53,455 nucleotides of DNA from Bacillota bacterium (GTDB lineage Bacteria > Bacillota > Clostridia > Christensenellales > UMGS416). A program made the translations under genes and the position numbers. The notes beneath the pieces are model-generated. The model was not told where the DNA came from. It saw only the letters and a list, made by a program, of their open reading frames with translations, and searched no databases. Shown piece after piece: positions 29,590 through 38,221 of the stretch. The stretch is from NCBI GenBank assembly GCA_023428265.1, contig JAEYYW010000176.1, forward strand, positions 1 to 53,455. The letters run 5' to 3'. Position 1 is the stretch's first letter; each line of letters starts with the position of its first letter.

Positions 29590-32500
29590 TCACGCAAACT
29601 CATCGCCGCGCTCCAGCAGCTCCAGAAAGGCCCACACCACATTGGGGTCAAACTGCGTGCCGGCGTGCAGCAGAAGCTCGGCGCAGGCCTCATCCTTACT
29701 CATTGCCTTGCGATAAACGCGGTCCTGCGTCATGGCGTCGTAGGCATCCACAACCAAAAGGATGCGCGCCATCAGCGGGATGGCCGTGCCCTTGAGGCCC
29801 TGGGGGTAGCCGGTGCCGTCCCAGCGCTCGTGGTGGCAGAGAATGTATTCGGCAATATGGGCAAGATCCGGCGAAGACTGGGCGATACGGAAGCCGATCT
29901 CAGGATGCCGCCGCATCTCCTCCCACTCGGCGTCGGTGAGTTTGGCCGGTTTGGTGAGGATGTGGCCGTCTATGGCGATCTTACCGATATCATGCAGCAG
30001 CGCGAAAAGCTCGATGTCATTCACCTGGTCATCAGGCAGGCCAAGGGCCTGGGCAACAGCCTTGGAATAAGAGATCAGGCGCTGCGCATGCTGCTCGGTC
30101 TCAAAGCTCTTTTCAAACAGCGTGGTGCGGATGGAGGAGATGATGAAGCTGTGCTGGCTGCGGCTCTCCAGCAGCTTCCGGCGATACATCGCGTCTTCGG
30201 CGGTCTTCATCACCATGTCAAGGCTGACGCCGGCCTCGGTCTTGGTGCCGCAACCCAACGAAATACTGAGCTTGGCGTTGCCGGCGGGCAGGCCGCTGTC
30301 AGACAGCTCGCAGCGGGCATAGATGCGCTTGCAGATTTCCGTGGCCTGGCCGTAACTGGTCTTGGGCAGCAGGATGCAAAACTCGTCGCCGCCCACGCGG
30401 GCCACAATGTCCTCATTGCGGCAGCACTCGCGCAGGATCACGGCGATCCTGGAAAGCAGCGCGTCACCCTCGTTGTGGCCAAACACGTCGTTGGTCAGTT
30501 TCAGGCCGTTCACATCGCCCATGATCACGGAGATGGGCAGCTGCCGTGCGGTGTCAAGCCTTCGGCTCTCCTCTTCCAGAAATGCCCGGTTGTAGAGGCC
30601 TGTGAGCCGGTCGTGATAGCTCAGATAGGCAATTTCGGCTTCCTTCTGCTTTTCCTCCGTGACATCGCGGAACACCAGAATTACGCCGAGCACCCGCTGG
30701 GCATCATCGAGTATCGGCGCGGCGCTGTCTGCGATGGAGCGAACGGTGCCGTCGGCGCAGCGCAGCGCCGTGTGGTTGGCAAGCCCCACCACCACGCCGG
30801 TGGTGAGCACGTGCTCCACCGGGTTTTCACACTTGGCGCCGGTTTCCTCGTTGTAGATGTCAAACACTTCCTCAAACAGCCTGCCGATGGCGCGGCGCGC
30901 CGGCCAGCCGGTGAGCTGCTCGGCCACCGCATTCATCATCATGACCCGGCCGGTGCCGTCGGTGGCGATCACGCCGTCGCCGATGCTCTGCAGCGTCACA
31001 CGCAGGCGCTCCTTTTCTTCCCGGAGCTTCTGCTCGGCCTGCACCCGGTCGGTGATGTCCACGGAAAAGCCGATGATGCCGTCACGCTTGCCGTCGGCGG
31101 TAAAAAGCGGCGTCATCGTGTGGCGGAAAACCGTGGGGCCAATCCTCACCTCGGTGGTGGACTCCTTGCCGGCCACAGCCCGGCGATAGGCAGCCACGGC
31201 TCTTGCGTCAAAATTCATGATCTCGGCATAGCTGCGCCCCAGCGCGCTTTGCGGCGTGAGGCTCAGCATCTCAAGCCCCCGGCCCTCCGCCAGATTGCAC
31301 TTGCCGGCATGGTCCAGCTGGAAGATCACGGCATCCAGGTTTTTCATCACCATGCTCAGGCGCTCCTGATAACTCCGGATCTCCTTTTCCATCATCACGC
31401 GGTCGGTAATGTCCACGCCGAAGCTCACAATGCCGGCAATCTGGCCGTTGCGCTTGATCAGGCTGTTGTTCCAGGCAATCAGGCGCTCGCAGCCATCCTT
31501 GGTCTGAATGGGGTTGTCGTTGCTGGCGGGCACATCGCCCTGCCCAATCGTTTGGAACCTCTCCCACAGCTGGGGATATCGGTCTCTCGGCAAAGTCAGG
31601 TCAAACCAGTTGCGGCCGATGAGCTCCTGCTTTGTCCAGCCGGTGATTTTCTCCGCGGTGCGGTTAAACTCCATCACGCATCCGTTGGCATCCAGCACTA
31701 TCACAATGGCGTTGGCGGTGCTGATGAGCTCCTCGGCAAATTCCTTGGCCTCCCGCAGCTCGTTGGCTGCCTTGATCCGCTCGGTGATGTCGGTAAACAC
31801 GCAGGCAAACGTGCCGGGGCTGGAGGTAAACACCGAGATGCTGAAGTGCTTGCCCATCGGCGGGAAATAAGTCTCAAACCGCGTGGGCCGGCCGGTCTCC
31901 GCCACCTGCGCGAAGATCTCCAGATAGGGCGCCTTGCTGGCACCGTATAGCGCCGTGCCCCGCATGCCCGCCGCCGTGCTTCGCGAGATGCCGGTGATGG
32001 CCTCAAATGCCGGGTTGGCCCCGGTGATCACATAATCCACCGGCTTGCCGCCCTCATAAATGAGCTCATGGAGCGCCACGCCCTCGGCCATATGGTCAAA
32101 CAGCGCGACGATCCGTTTCTCCGCCGTCTTTTGCCCCTGCTCGGCCCTGATCCGGTCGGAGATGTCGCGCACAGAAGCCTGCACCTCTTTGGGCGCGCCG
32201 TCTTCCCCGAAGAACACCTGGCCGCTGGCCTCCGTCCAGATGTGCTCCCCGTCCTTCAATCGGATCCGGACCTGAAACACAAACGTGCGCTTGCCTTTGT
32301 TGATGGCATTGCGGGCAATTTGGAAGTTGGGCACGTCATCCGGATGAAACAGGTCGGTGAGGCTCATGCCGTTCAGCTCCTCCGGCAGGTAGCCCAAAAC
32401 CCGGAAGCTCGCCGGCGAGGCATAGTTGCACACGCCATCCGGAGACATGCGCAGAATCACATCGGTGGAGTTCTCCGCAAGCAGGCGGAATTTCCGCGCG

Positions 32501-33417
32501 CGGTCCAGCTTTTCCTCCAGCTTGCGCTGCTGCGTGAGGTCTCTGGCGCAAAAGAGAATCCCCTTGGGCTCGCCGTGGTCCCCGCCGAATACGCGCAGGT
32601 TGATATGCACCGGCACCTGTTGGCCGCCGCTGCTCAGAAGGGTCATCTCAAGATTATCCAGACTGCCGTCTTTCAGCACGCGCAGGATTGCCGCGCGGGC
32701 CAGGGCGGGGTTGTTGATATGGTCCGTCACAGGCGTGCCGATCAGTTGCTGCCGGGGTTTCCCGGTCAGGCGCTCGGCGGCGGTGTTCACATCGGTGACA
32801 ATGCCTTCGGAGTTGATCACAGCCATCGCGTCGGCATTGGCCTCAATGAGGCTGCGGTTGTAGTTGCTGGTGCGCGTCAGCTCCTGGTTTGCGCTGTATA
32901 AACCGGCACGGGCTTCCAGCTCCCGCAGCCTGCTCAGGCCCATATCGCCGAGCACTTCCACCATCTGCGACACATTTCCCAGCGCCTGGGCGGCCCTCTC
33001 CTCTGAAATCACCGGCACTGCGCGGGCCGTTTGCAGATAATCCTCCTCATCAAAGCCATAACGGCGGGCCTGCTGGCGCAGCGCTTCCTCGCCCGGCGGC
33101 GAAAGGAACGCCTGCCCCATTTTGAGGTTTGCCACATGGTGGCCGCCCACCCGCACCGGCACGGTAAAGTCCGCCATGCCAAGCGGGCACACCTGCGTAT
33201 CAAGGCCGCTGCCGGGGGCGCCCGTCCGGGAGCATATCTGCCGCAAATCGGGGTGCTGCTGATGGAAGCGGGTACAAATGGCCGATTGAGGTGTCTCGGC
33301 AATCACCTTGCCCTGCAGGTCAATGACCGAGACATTCAGGCCGGTTGTGCCGCTCAGTATGTTGATGAGCCGCTGCAGTGCAGAAATATCGACAAAATTC
33401 AACAGATCATGACCCAT
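29590..33417 (-). CDS. PocR-PAS6-GGDEF-HD-GYP cyclic-di-GMP protein
   Basis: A 1,275-residue protein without transmembrane segments. Residues 1-170 form a PocR-type sensor (LQRLINILSGTTGLNVSVID, CPLGMADFTVPVRVGG). About six PAS domains follow (roughly 200-920), each ending in phrases like DITDRV or DLTQQR. The GGDEF domain has an intact GGDEF motif in ARVGGDEFCILLP. An HD-GYP domain has HDIGKIAIDGH and HHERWDGTGYP, both motifs intact. It can therefore potentially both make and break cyclic-di-GMP, with the choice set by sensor input. The ATG at 33417 has GGAGG upstream. The neighbour upstream on the same strand is a second cyclase. Confidence 0.93.
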   Translation of the reverse strand: MGHDLLNFVDISALQRLINILSGTTGLNVSVIDLQGKVIAETPQSAICTRFHQQHPDLRQICSRTGAPGSGLDTQVCPLGMADFTVPVRVGGHHVANLKMGQAFLSPPGEEALRQQARRYGFDEEDYLQTARAVPVISEERAAQALGNVSQMVEVLGDMGLSRLRELEARAGLYSANQELTRTSNYNRSLIEANADAMAVINSEGIVTDVNTAAERLTGKPRQQLIGTPVTDHINNPALARAAILRVLKDGSLDNLEMTLLSSGGQQVPVHINLRVFGGDHGEPKGILFCARDLTQQRKLEEKLDRARKFRLLAENSTDVILRMSPDGVCNYASPASFRVLGYLPEELNGMSLTDLFHPDDVPNFQIARNAINKGKRTFVFQVRIRLKDGEHIWTEASGQVFFGEDGAPKEVQASVRDISDRIRAEQGQKTAEKRIVALFDHMAEGVALHELIYEGGKPVDYVITGANPAFEAITGISRSTAAGMRGTALYGASKAPYLEIFAQVAETGRPTRFETYFPPMGKHFSISVFTSSPGTFACVFTDITERIKAANELREAKEFAEELISTANAIVIVLDANGCVMEFNRTAEKITGWTKQELIGRNWFDLTLPRDRYPQLWERFQTIGQGDVPASNDNPIQTKDGCERLIAWNNSLIKRNGQIAGIVSFGVDITDRVMMEKEIRSYQERLSMVMKNLDAVIFQLDHAGKCNLAEGRGLEMLSLTPQSALGRSYAEIMNFDARAVAAYRRAVAGKESTTEVRIGPTVFRHTMTPLFTADGKRDGIIGFSVDITDRVQAEQKLREEKERLRVTLQSIGDGVIATDGTGRVMMMNAVAEQLTGWPARRAIGRLFEEVFDIYNEETGAKCENPVEHVLTTGVVVGLANHTALRCADGTVRSIADSAAPILDDAQRVLGVILVFRDVTEEKQKEAEIAYLSYHDRLTGLYNRAFLEEESRRLDTARQLPISVIMGDVNGLKLTNDVFGHNEGDALLSRIAVILRECCRNEDIVARVGGDEFCILLPKTSYGQATEICKRIYARCELSDSGLPAGNAKLSISLGCGTKTEAGVSLDMVMKTAEDAMYRRKLLESRSQHSFIISSIRTTLFEKSFETEQHAQRLISYSKAVAQALGLPDDQVNDIELFALLHDIGKIAIDGHILTKPAKLTDAEWEEMRRHPEIGFRIAQSSPDLAHIAEYILCHHERWDGTGYPQGLKGTAIPLMARILLVVDAYDAMTQDRVYRKAMSKDEACAELLLHAGTQFDPNVVWAFLELLERGDEFA

Positions 33418-33545
33418 GAAAACCTCCATAGCCGTGGCAAAGCAGCCTCGGCCCGGCTCATTTACGCAAATTCACATCAGAAGAGAGAAAAGAAGTGGCC
33501 CATTGCATGCAAGATGTGGCGGGCTGCCTGCCGGTGCGCCGCCGG

Positions 33546-34451
33546 TTATTGCGCGGCAACCACGCGGTTGCGGCCGACGGACTTGGCCTGATACAGCGCC
33601 CTGTCAGCATCGTTCAGCAGCTTCTGTGGGGTGGTGTCTGCTTCCGGACACATGCCGGACACGCCGATGGAGATCGTGACAAACCCGTTTTCAATCAGGC
33701 CCGTGTAGCCCAGCTGCAGGTCTTCCACATTCTTGCGGGTGTTGTCGGCCAGCATGCAAGCCGACGACAGGCTGGTGGAGGGCAGCAGCACGGCGAATTC
33801 CTCGCCGCCATAGCGGGCCACCAGATCGCCCACGCGGCGAAATGTCTTTTTGATCGCCTGGCTGATCATCTTCAGGCATTCGTCTCCGGCCAGGTGGCCG
33901 TGATTGTCATTATAAAGCTTGAAATGGTCAATATCGACCATCATGAGCGCCAGGCAGTCGTGGCTGCGGCTGGAGCGCTGGATTTCAGCCGTGAGCATGC
34001 GATCAAAATAGCGGCGGTTGTACAGCCCTGTGAGCTGGTCGGTGATGGACATCTGCTCCAGGTTGTCGCGGGTGCGCTTGAGCTCAATATAGTTGGTGAT
34101 GCGCATGCGCACGATGGCCGGGTTAAACGGCTTGGTGATGAAATCAATGCCGCCGGCCTTCAGCCCCTCGATTTCGGTTTCGGCGTCTTCCCTGGAGGAA
34201 ATGAACACCACCGGCGTGTGGGCGGTGTCGCGCATGGCCTTCAGCCTGCGGCACACCTCAAACCCATACATGCCCTTCATCACAATGTCCAGCAGGATGA
34301 TGTCAGGCTTGAATGCCAGCACCACGCTCAGCGCCTCTTCCCCGGACTTCACGCAATGCACAGTGAAGCCCTCCTTAAACACCTGGCTGAGCAGGTGCAG
34401 GCTCACACTGTCATCGTCTGCGATCAGGATTCTAGGTTCGTTACCAATCAT
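33546..34451 (-). CDS. PleD-like response regulator diguanylate cyclase
   Basis: A 301-residue protein. The receiver domain (residues 6-120) has the acidic pocket ADDD and phospho-acceptor D55 in IILLDIVMKG, with FITKPFN as the switch Lys region. The GGDEF domain (about 135-300) has TDQLTGLYNRRYFD and active-site GGEEF in ARYGGEEFAVLLP, which is catalytically competent. It makes cyclic-di-GMP when phosphorylated. No histidine kinase gene is adjacent. The 128-base gap to the PocR-PAS gene on the same strand suggests cooperation. Confidence 0.93.
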   Translation of the reverse strand: MIGNEPRILIADDDSVSLHLLSQVFKEGFTVHCVKSGEEALSVVLAFKPDIILLDIVMKGMYGFEVCRRLKAMRDTAHTPVVFISSREDAETEIEGLKAGGIDFITKPFNPAIVRMRITNYIELKRTRDNLEQMSITDQLTGLYNRRYFDRMLTAEIQRSSRSHDCLALMMVDIDHFKLYNDNHGHLAGDECLKMISQAIKKTFRRVGDLVARYGGEEFAVLLPSTSLSSACMLADNTRKNVEDLQLGYTGLIENGFVTISIGVSGMCPEADTTPQKLLNDADRALYQAKSVGRNRVVAAQ

Positions 34452-34651
34452 CTTGGATGACCCTCGACAAACACAATCGGTTTATACTCAAATGCCCATA
34501 TTATACGGCGATTATGCACTTAACCGTAACAAAACCATAATTCGGGGCTCCCGATCATCATTGCGCCCCTTCCGGAGTATCGCATTTGGGATTATATCAT
34601 ATCGTCTGTTATTGTTTCAATCGAATCAGCACCCATTTCATGCGGTTGCCA

Positions 34652-34660
34652 TGCTATAAT
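34652..34660 (+). promoter_or_regulatory. extended -10 promoter of the AraC/cupin gene
   Basis: TGCTATAAT is a perfect -10 with TGn, 27 bases before the ATG at 34688. The -35 region is poor. Confidence 0.55.
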
Positions 34661-34687
34661 CAGCAAAACTGGCTTTGGCGGATCAGG

Positions 34688-35581
34688 ATGCACACGATCG
34701 CAAGCCCCTACTCCCCCGCCGCCCTGCTGGACAGCCGCACCGCTTCGGTGGAGGCATATTACCGCAAGGACTGGCTGGGCTATGACATGGCGCCGCACGC
34801 CCACAACCGCGCCGAGATCATGTATGTGATCTCCGGCCGCTGCGTCATCCGCCTGCCCGACCGGGAAACGACGCTGCGGAAAGGGGAGTTCATCCTGCTG
34901 GACGCGATGGCCCCCCACGGGCTGCTGGTGGCGGCGGACGCCCCCTGCCGCATGATGAACATTGAGTTTTCAATGGAACGCAAGGCCGCAGTGCTGCCGC
35001 TGGGAGAGCTTTGCAGAAGGCACCCGGCGCTGAAGCGGCTGCTGGCCGAGCCGCGCCCCAGCGTTGTGCTGCGCGACACGGAGGATGTATACGGCGCGCT
35101 CCGGAGGCTCATCAACAGCCTGGACGAAAGCGGCGAAGGCCAGCCGCTGGAGCTGGAGCTGCACACGGCGGAGCTGCTGCTGGCCATCGCCCGCACCTAT
35201 GACGACGGCGCGGTGCGGCAAGGCGGTGAGAGATATGTGCGCCGGGCCACGCAGTTTATCACGCAGAATTATTTCCGGGAAATCACGATGGAAGACATCA
35301 GCACCCACGCCGGCGTGGCGGCGGGATACCTGAGCAGGCTATACAAAAAAAGCACCGGTGAAACGGTGATGAACCGGTTGACCAAGCTGCGCATCCGAAA
35401 GGCGAAAATGCTGCTGGGCAAAACCGACCTGCCGGTGGTGGAGGTGGCGGGCAGTGTGGGCATCCCCAGCAGGGAGTATTTCAGTCAGCTTTTCAAAAAG
35501 CACACCGGCATGACACCGGGCGAATATCGCAAAGCCTGCGACAGGGAGCCGGGGCCGGCGGAGCGCGGGCAGCAAACCTGA
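34688..35581 (+). CDS. AraC-family regulator with cupin sensor
   Basis: A 297-residue regulator. The N-terminal cupin (residues 20-110) has PHAHNRAEIMYVISGRCVIRLPDRETTLRKGEFILLD, as in AraC/RhaR-like sugar sensors. The C-terminal AraC domain has MEDISTHAGVAAGYLSRLYKKSTG and VAGSVGIPSREYFSQLFKKHTGMTPGEYRK. The ATG at 34688 has GGATCAGG before it and an extended -10 promoter. It faces away from the PleD-like gene and converges on the hydrolase gene at 35644. The ligand, likely a carbohydrate, is unknown. Confidence 0.9.
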   Translation: MHTIASPYSPAALLDSRTASVEAYYRKDWLGYDMAPHAHNRAEIMYVISGRCVIRLPDRETTLRKGEFILLDAMAPHGLLVAADAPCRMMNIEFSMERKAAVLPLGELCRRHPALKRLLAEPRPSVVLRDTEDVYGALRRLINSLDESGEGQPLELELHTAELLLAIARTYDDGAVRQGGERYVRRATQFITQNYFREITMEDISTHAGVAAGYLSRLYKKSTGETVMNRLTKLRIRKAKMLLGKTDLPVVEVAGSVGIPSREYFSQLFKKHTGMTPGEYRKACDREPGPAERGQQT

Positions 35582-35643
35582 TCCCGCAGAAGGGCTCCCG
35601 ACAACAACTTCCCGGCTACTCACTACTGACCACTGACTACTGA

Positions 35644-36567
35644 CTACTCATATCCATCTTCATACACCATATAATCCATAGCTTCCTCATGCAGCACGCT
35701 CATCGCCGTGGGCTCCATCTCCGGCAGCGCCACCAGAAGGAACTGCATCACCCGCTCGTTGAACTCCGGGCCTTTCTCCTCATGGGGCAGCATGCCGCAG
35801 TTGCGGATCAAAAAGACGGAGGATGACGGAATCTGGCCGGCATACAGGTCTGCCATGCCGCAGGGCCGGCCGGCGTCGATCTCGCCCCACACAATGAGCG
35901 CGGGGCAGATCACGGCCTTCAGGTTTTCGTGCACATAGTCGTCGTCATATTCCTTGATGAGCCGCAGCAGCGCCTGCCGGGTCACGCGGTTTTCAAAGGG
36001 CCTGTAGACCTGGCGGGTCATATAATTGTCCACGGCGATCTCATTGAAGCAGCACCACTTGAGGAAACGGTGCACGTCGCCAATCCCCAGCAAGCTCATG
36101 CGCAGCTCGCCCAGGATGGGGTTCATCAGCTGCCGGATGGATTTGGGGAAGTGGCGCGTCAGGCTGCCGGGGCTGGAGAGCACCAGCGCCGACACCCGCT
36201 CCGGGTAGCGGATCGCCATCTCCAGCGCCACAATGCCGCCCTCGCCGGCGCCGCAGATGGCGGCGCGCTCCACCTTGAGCTCATCCAGAAGCCGGATCAG
36301 GTATTGGGCCATGTGCTGCGGTGATGCGCCGCAGCCGCCGGGCAAGCGGGAGTAGCCGCAGCCGGGCAGGTCCACGGCGATGATGCGCATGCTTTTGACA
36401 AACACAGGGTAATTGTTTCGGAAGGTGAACAGAGAAAAGCCCAGCCCATGCAGAAACAGCATCGGGGGGCCGTCGCCATCGTCGATGTAGTGGATCGTGG
36501 GGCCGCCCACGTCCATCATCGAACCCAGCTCTTTGGAGTTGATGAAAGAAAGATACGGGATAGCCAT
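35644..36567 (-). CDS. alpha/beta-hydrolase fold protein, nucleophile and His replaced
   Basis: A 307-residue protein with a clear alpha/beta-hydrolase core: HYIDDGDGPPMLFLHGLGFSLFTFR, IIAVDLPGCGYSRLPGG, YPERVSALVLSSPGS and LIVWGEIDAGRP. At the nucleophile elbow, where GxSxG is expected, the sequence is CGAGEGG. The usual GHLPH catalytic His position reads CGMLPH. Only the acid residue (GEID) is retained. It may be non-catalytic or use a different chemistry. It starts ten bases after the stop of the lipid-kinase-like gene and is probably co-transcribed with it. Confidence 0.85.
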   Translation of the reverse strand: MAIPYLSFINSKELGSMMDVGGPTIHYIDDGDGPPMLFLHGLGFSLFTFRNNYPVFVKSMRIIAVDLPGCGYSRLPGGCGASPQHMAQYLIRLLDELKVERAAICGAGEGGIVALEMAIRYPERVSALVLSSPGSLTRHFPKSIRQLMNPILGELRMSLLGIGDVHRFLKWCCFNEIAVDNYMTRQVYRPFENRVTRQALLRLIKEYDDDYVHENLKAVICPALIVWGEIDAGRPCGMADLYAGQIPSSSVFLIRNCGMLPHEEKGPEFNERVMQFLLVALPEMEPTAMSVLHEEAMDYMVYEDGYE

Positions 36568-36577
36568 GGCCTTGTCC

Positions 36578-37459
36578 TCAGCGGGCGGGAGCCATCACCC
36601 TGAGGGCCCCCGGCAGGATCCTGAACTCGGCGCTGGTCACTTCGGCGTGCAACTCGCCGTCGGTCTGCACGGAAAAGGGCTCGCCGTTGCTGTCAATCAC
36701 GACCTTTTTGGCACGATACAGCTTCACAAACGGGAAGTTGACATGGCCCCCGGAGGGGAAATTCGGGAAGAGGGTCGCGATCTTCAGTTTCGGGATGCTG
36801 TCAATCACACACACATCCAGGCTGCCGTCGCCGGGCTCCGCCTCAGGCAGCACTTTCATGCCGCCGCCGTAAAACAGCCCGTTGCCGATGGCGGTGAGCA
36901 GCAGCTCCTTTTCCTGAAGCACATTGTCCACCCACAGGCGCATTTTGCGGCAGCGGTAGCGGGCCAATGTGGTGAACACGGCCAGATAGTAGGCCATGCC
37001 GCCGAGGGACCGGATGCGGTGCCGCTCCTCCACCACAGACACATCAAAGCCAATGCTGCTGATGTTGAAGAACGGCTTGCCGTTAAACAGGCCGGCGTCC
37101 ACCTGTTTCATTTCGCCGTCCAGGATGATCGAAAGGGCGCCTTCGGCATCCATCGGAATGCCCAGGCTGCGGCGGTAGTCGTTGCCGGTGCCGCCGGGGA
37201 TGATGCCCAGCGCGGCGCTGCCGCCGGACTTCAGAAGGCCCGCCGCCGTTTCCATCACGGTGCCGTCACCGCCCACGGCCACAACAGCCCGGTAACCGGC
37301 GGTGGCGGCCGCCGCCGCCAGCTGCTCGGCATGGCCGGCATTTTTGGTGAGCACAATTTCATGCTCAATATTCTTGCTGAGCATGATTTTAGAAAGTGAA
37401 CGCATGATTTTGGGGCAACGGCCATGCCCCGCCACGGGGTTCACAATGAAATAATACAT
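36578..37459 (-). CDS. diacylglycerol/lipid kinase family protein
   Basis: A 293-residue member of the DagK_cat/YegS-like kinase superfamily, starting MYYFIVNPVAGHGR. The nucleotide-binding VVAVGGDGTVMETAAGL lies near residue 65. GIIPGGTGNDYRR and a C-terminal QTDGELH segment are typical. Such enzymes phosphorylate diacylglycerol or related lipids at the membrane face; the exact lipid is not predictable. The ATG has GGAGG upstream. The alpha/beta-hydrolase-like gene lies ten bases downstream. Confidence 0.92.
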   Translation of the reverse strand: MYYFIVNPVAGHGRCPKIMRSLSKIMLSKNIEHEIVLTKNAGHAEQLAAAAATAGYRAVVAVGGDGTVMETAAGLLKSGGSAALGIIPGGTGNDYRRSLGIPMDAEGALSIILDGEMKQVDAGLFNGKPFFNISSIGFDVSVVEERHRIRSLGGMAYYLAVFTTLARYRCRKMRLWVDNVLQEKELLLTAIGNGLFYGGGMKVLPEAEPGDGSLDVCVIDSIPKLKIATLFPNFPSGGHVNFPFVKLYRAKKVVIDSNGEPFSVQTDGELHAEVTSAEFRILPGALRVMAPAR

Positions 37460-37616
37460 CGCTTAAGCCTCCGCATAACGCGTGGTTCATAAGGATTAAT
37501 TATAACACCGGTGCGGTGCTCTGACAAGTTTTCATGGGTTATTTTGTCAGTTTTGCCCAGCAAAGCCAGGCCGTGCATGGAAGCGCAAAAAATATCGTTT
37601 CCGCCATAAAATCCTG

Positions 37617-37645
37617 TTGACAGTTTTTGGGAACCGGCATATGAT
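37617..37645 (+). promoter_or_regulatory. padR promoter
   Basis: TTGACA, 17 bases and TATGAT, a near-consensus promoter 39 bases before the ATG at 37685. The -10 runs into the GATATATCG operator repeats. Confidence 0.8.
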
Positions 37646-37676
37646 ATATCGTGTTGATATATCGACTCGATATATG
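37643..37676. promoter_or_regulatory. PadR operator, three GATATAT repeats with 13-bp period
   Basis: GATATATCG at 37643 and 37656 and GATATATG at 37669 start exactly 13 bp apart. The outer copies also form an inverted repeat (ATATATCG and CGATATAT). They cover the region from the -10 to the transcription start, as expected for PadR autoregulation. Confidence 0.65.
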
Positions 37677-37684
37677 AGGTGCGT

Positions 37685-38221
37685 ATGCTGGAATACATCA
37701 TCCTGGGCTTCCTACTTTGCTCCAACATGAGCGGCTATGACATCAAGCGCCACATGGGGCATTCCATCGCCTATTTCTATGACGCCAGCTTCGGCAGCAT
37801 CTATCCGATGCTGAAGAAAATGCAGCGGGATGGCACCGTGACCATGACCGAAACGGCGGAAGGCGGCAAGCCCCGCAAGGAGTATGCCATCACGGAGGCG
37901 GGCCGGGAAGCGTTTTTCAAATGGCTGGACCAGCCGTTCAAGCTGAACCGGGCCAAGCACGACCATTTGGTGCGCTTCTTTTTCTATCGGTTTCTGCCGA
38001 AGGAGAGGGCGATAGAGCTGATCCATGAGTTTATCGGCACGGTGCGCGGCGAGATAGCGGTGCTATCCGCTTTGCGGGGCAAAGTGCAGCCCTATGCAGG
38101 CACGTTTGAGATGGCGACACTGGATTTCGGCACGGAGTATTATCAATTCGTAGCCGACTGGTGTGAGAAATTTATCAAGCAATTGAATGGCAGCGAAACC
38201 GGAAAGGACGAAGAATCATGA
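37685..38221 (+). CDS. PadR-family transcription regulator
   Basis: A 178-residue repressor. The N-terminal winged helix is of the PadR type (LEYIILGFLLCSNMSGYDIKRHM, FGSIYPMLKKMQRDGTV, GKPRKEYAITEAGREAFFKWL). A C-terminal dimerisation helical domain follows. The ATG at 37685 has GAGG six bases upstream; the in-frame start two codons earlier would overlap it. Its stop overlaps the flavoprotein start (ATGA), so regulator and enzyme are coupled. PadR proteins often repress detoxification or reductase genes and themselves, and respond to small aromatic or antimicrobial compounds. Confidence 0.92.
   Translation: MLEYIILGFLLCSNMSGYDIKRHMGHSIAYFYDASFGSIYPMLKKMQRDGTVTMTETAEGGKPRKEYAITEAGREAFFKWLDQPFKLNRAKHDHLVRFFFYRFLPKERAIELIHEFIGTVRGEIAVLSALRGKVQPYAGTFEMATLDFGTEYYQFVADWCEKFIKQLNGSETGKDEES

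Noticed and set aside
29587..31950. 787-codon plus-strand frame opposite the PocR-PAS-GGDEF-HD-GYP gene
   Set aside because: It is a GC-driven shadow: the product is rich in His, Gly and Ala with no recognisable domain, while the minus strand encodes intact GGDEF and HD-GYP motifs.
35605..35650. Short ACTACTGAC-type direct repeats between AraC and hydrolase genes
   Set aside because: Only a few imperfect units in a convergent intergenic gap; most likely a slippage product with no further structure.
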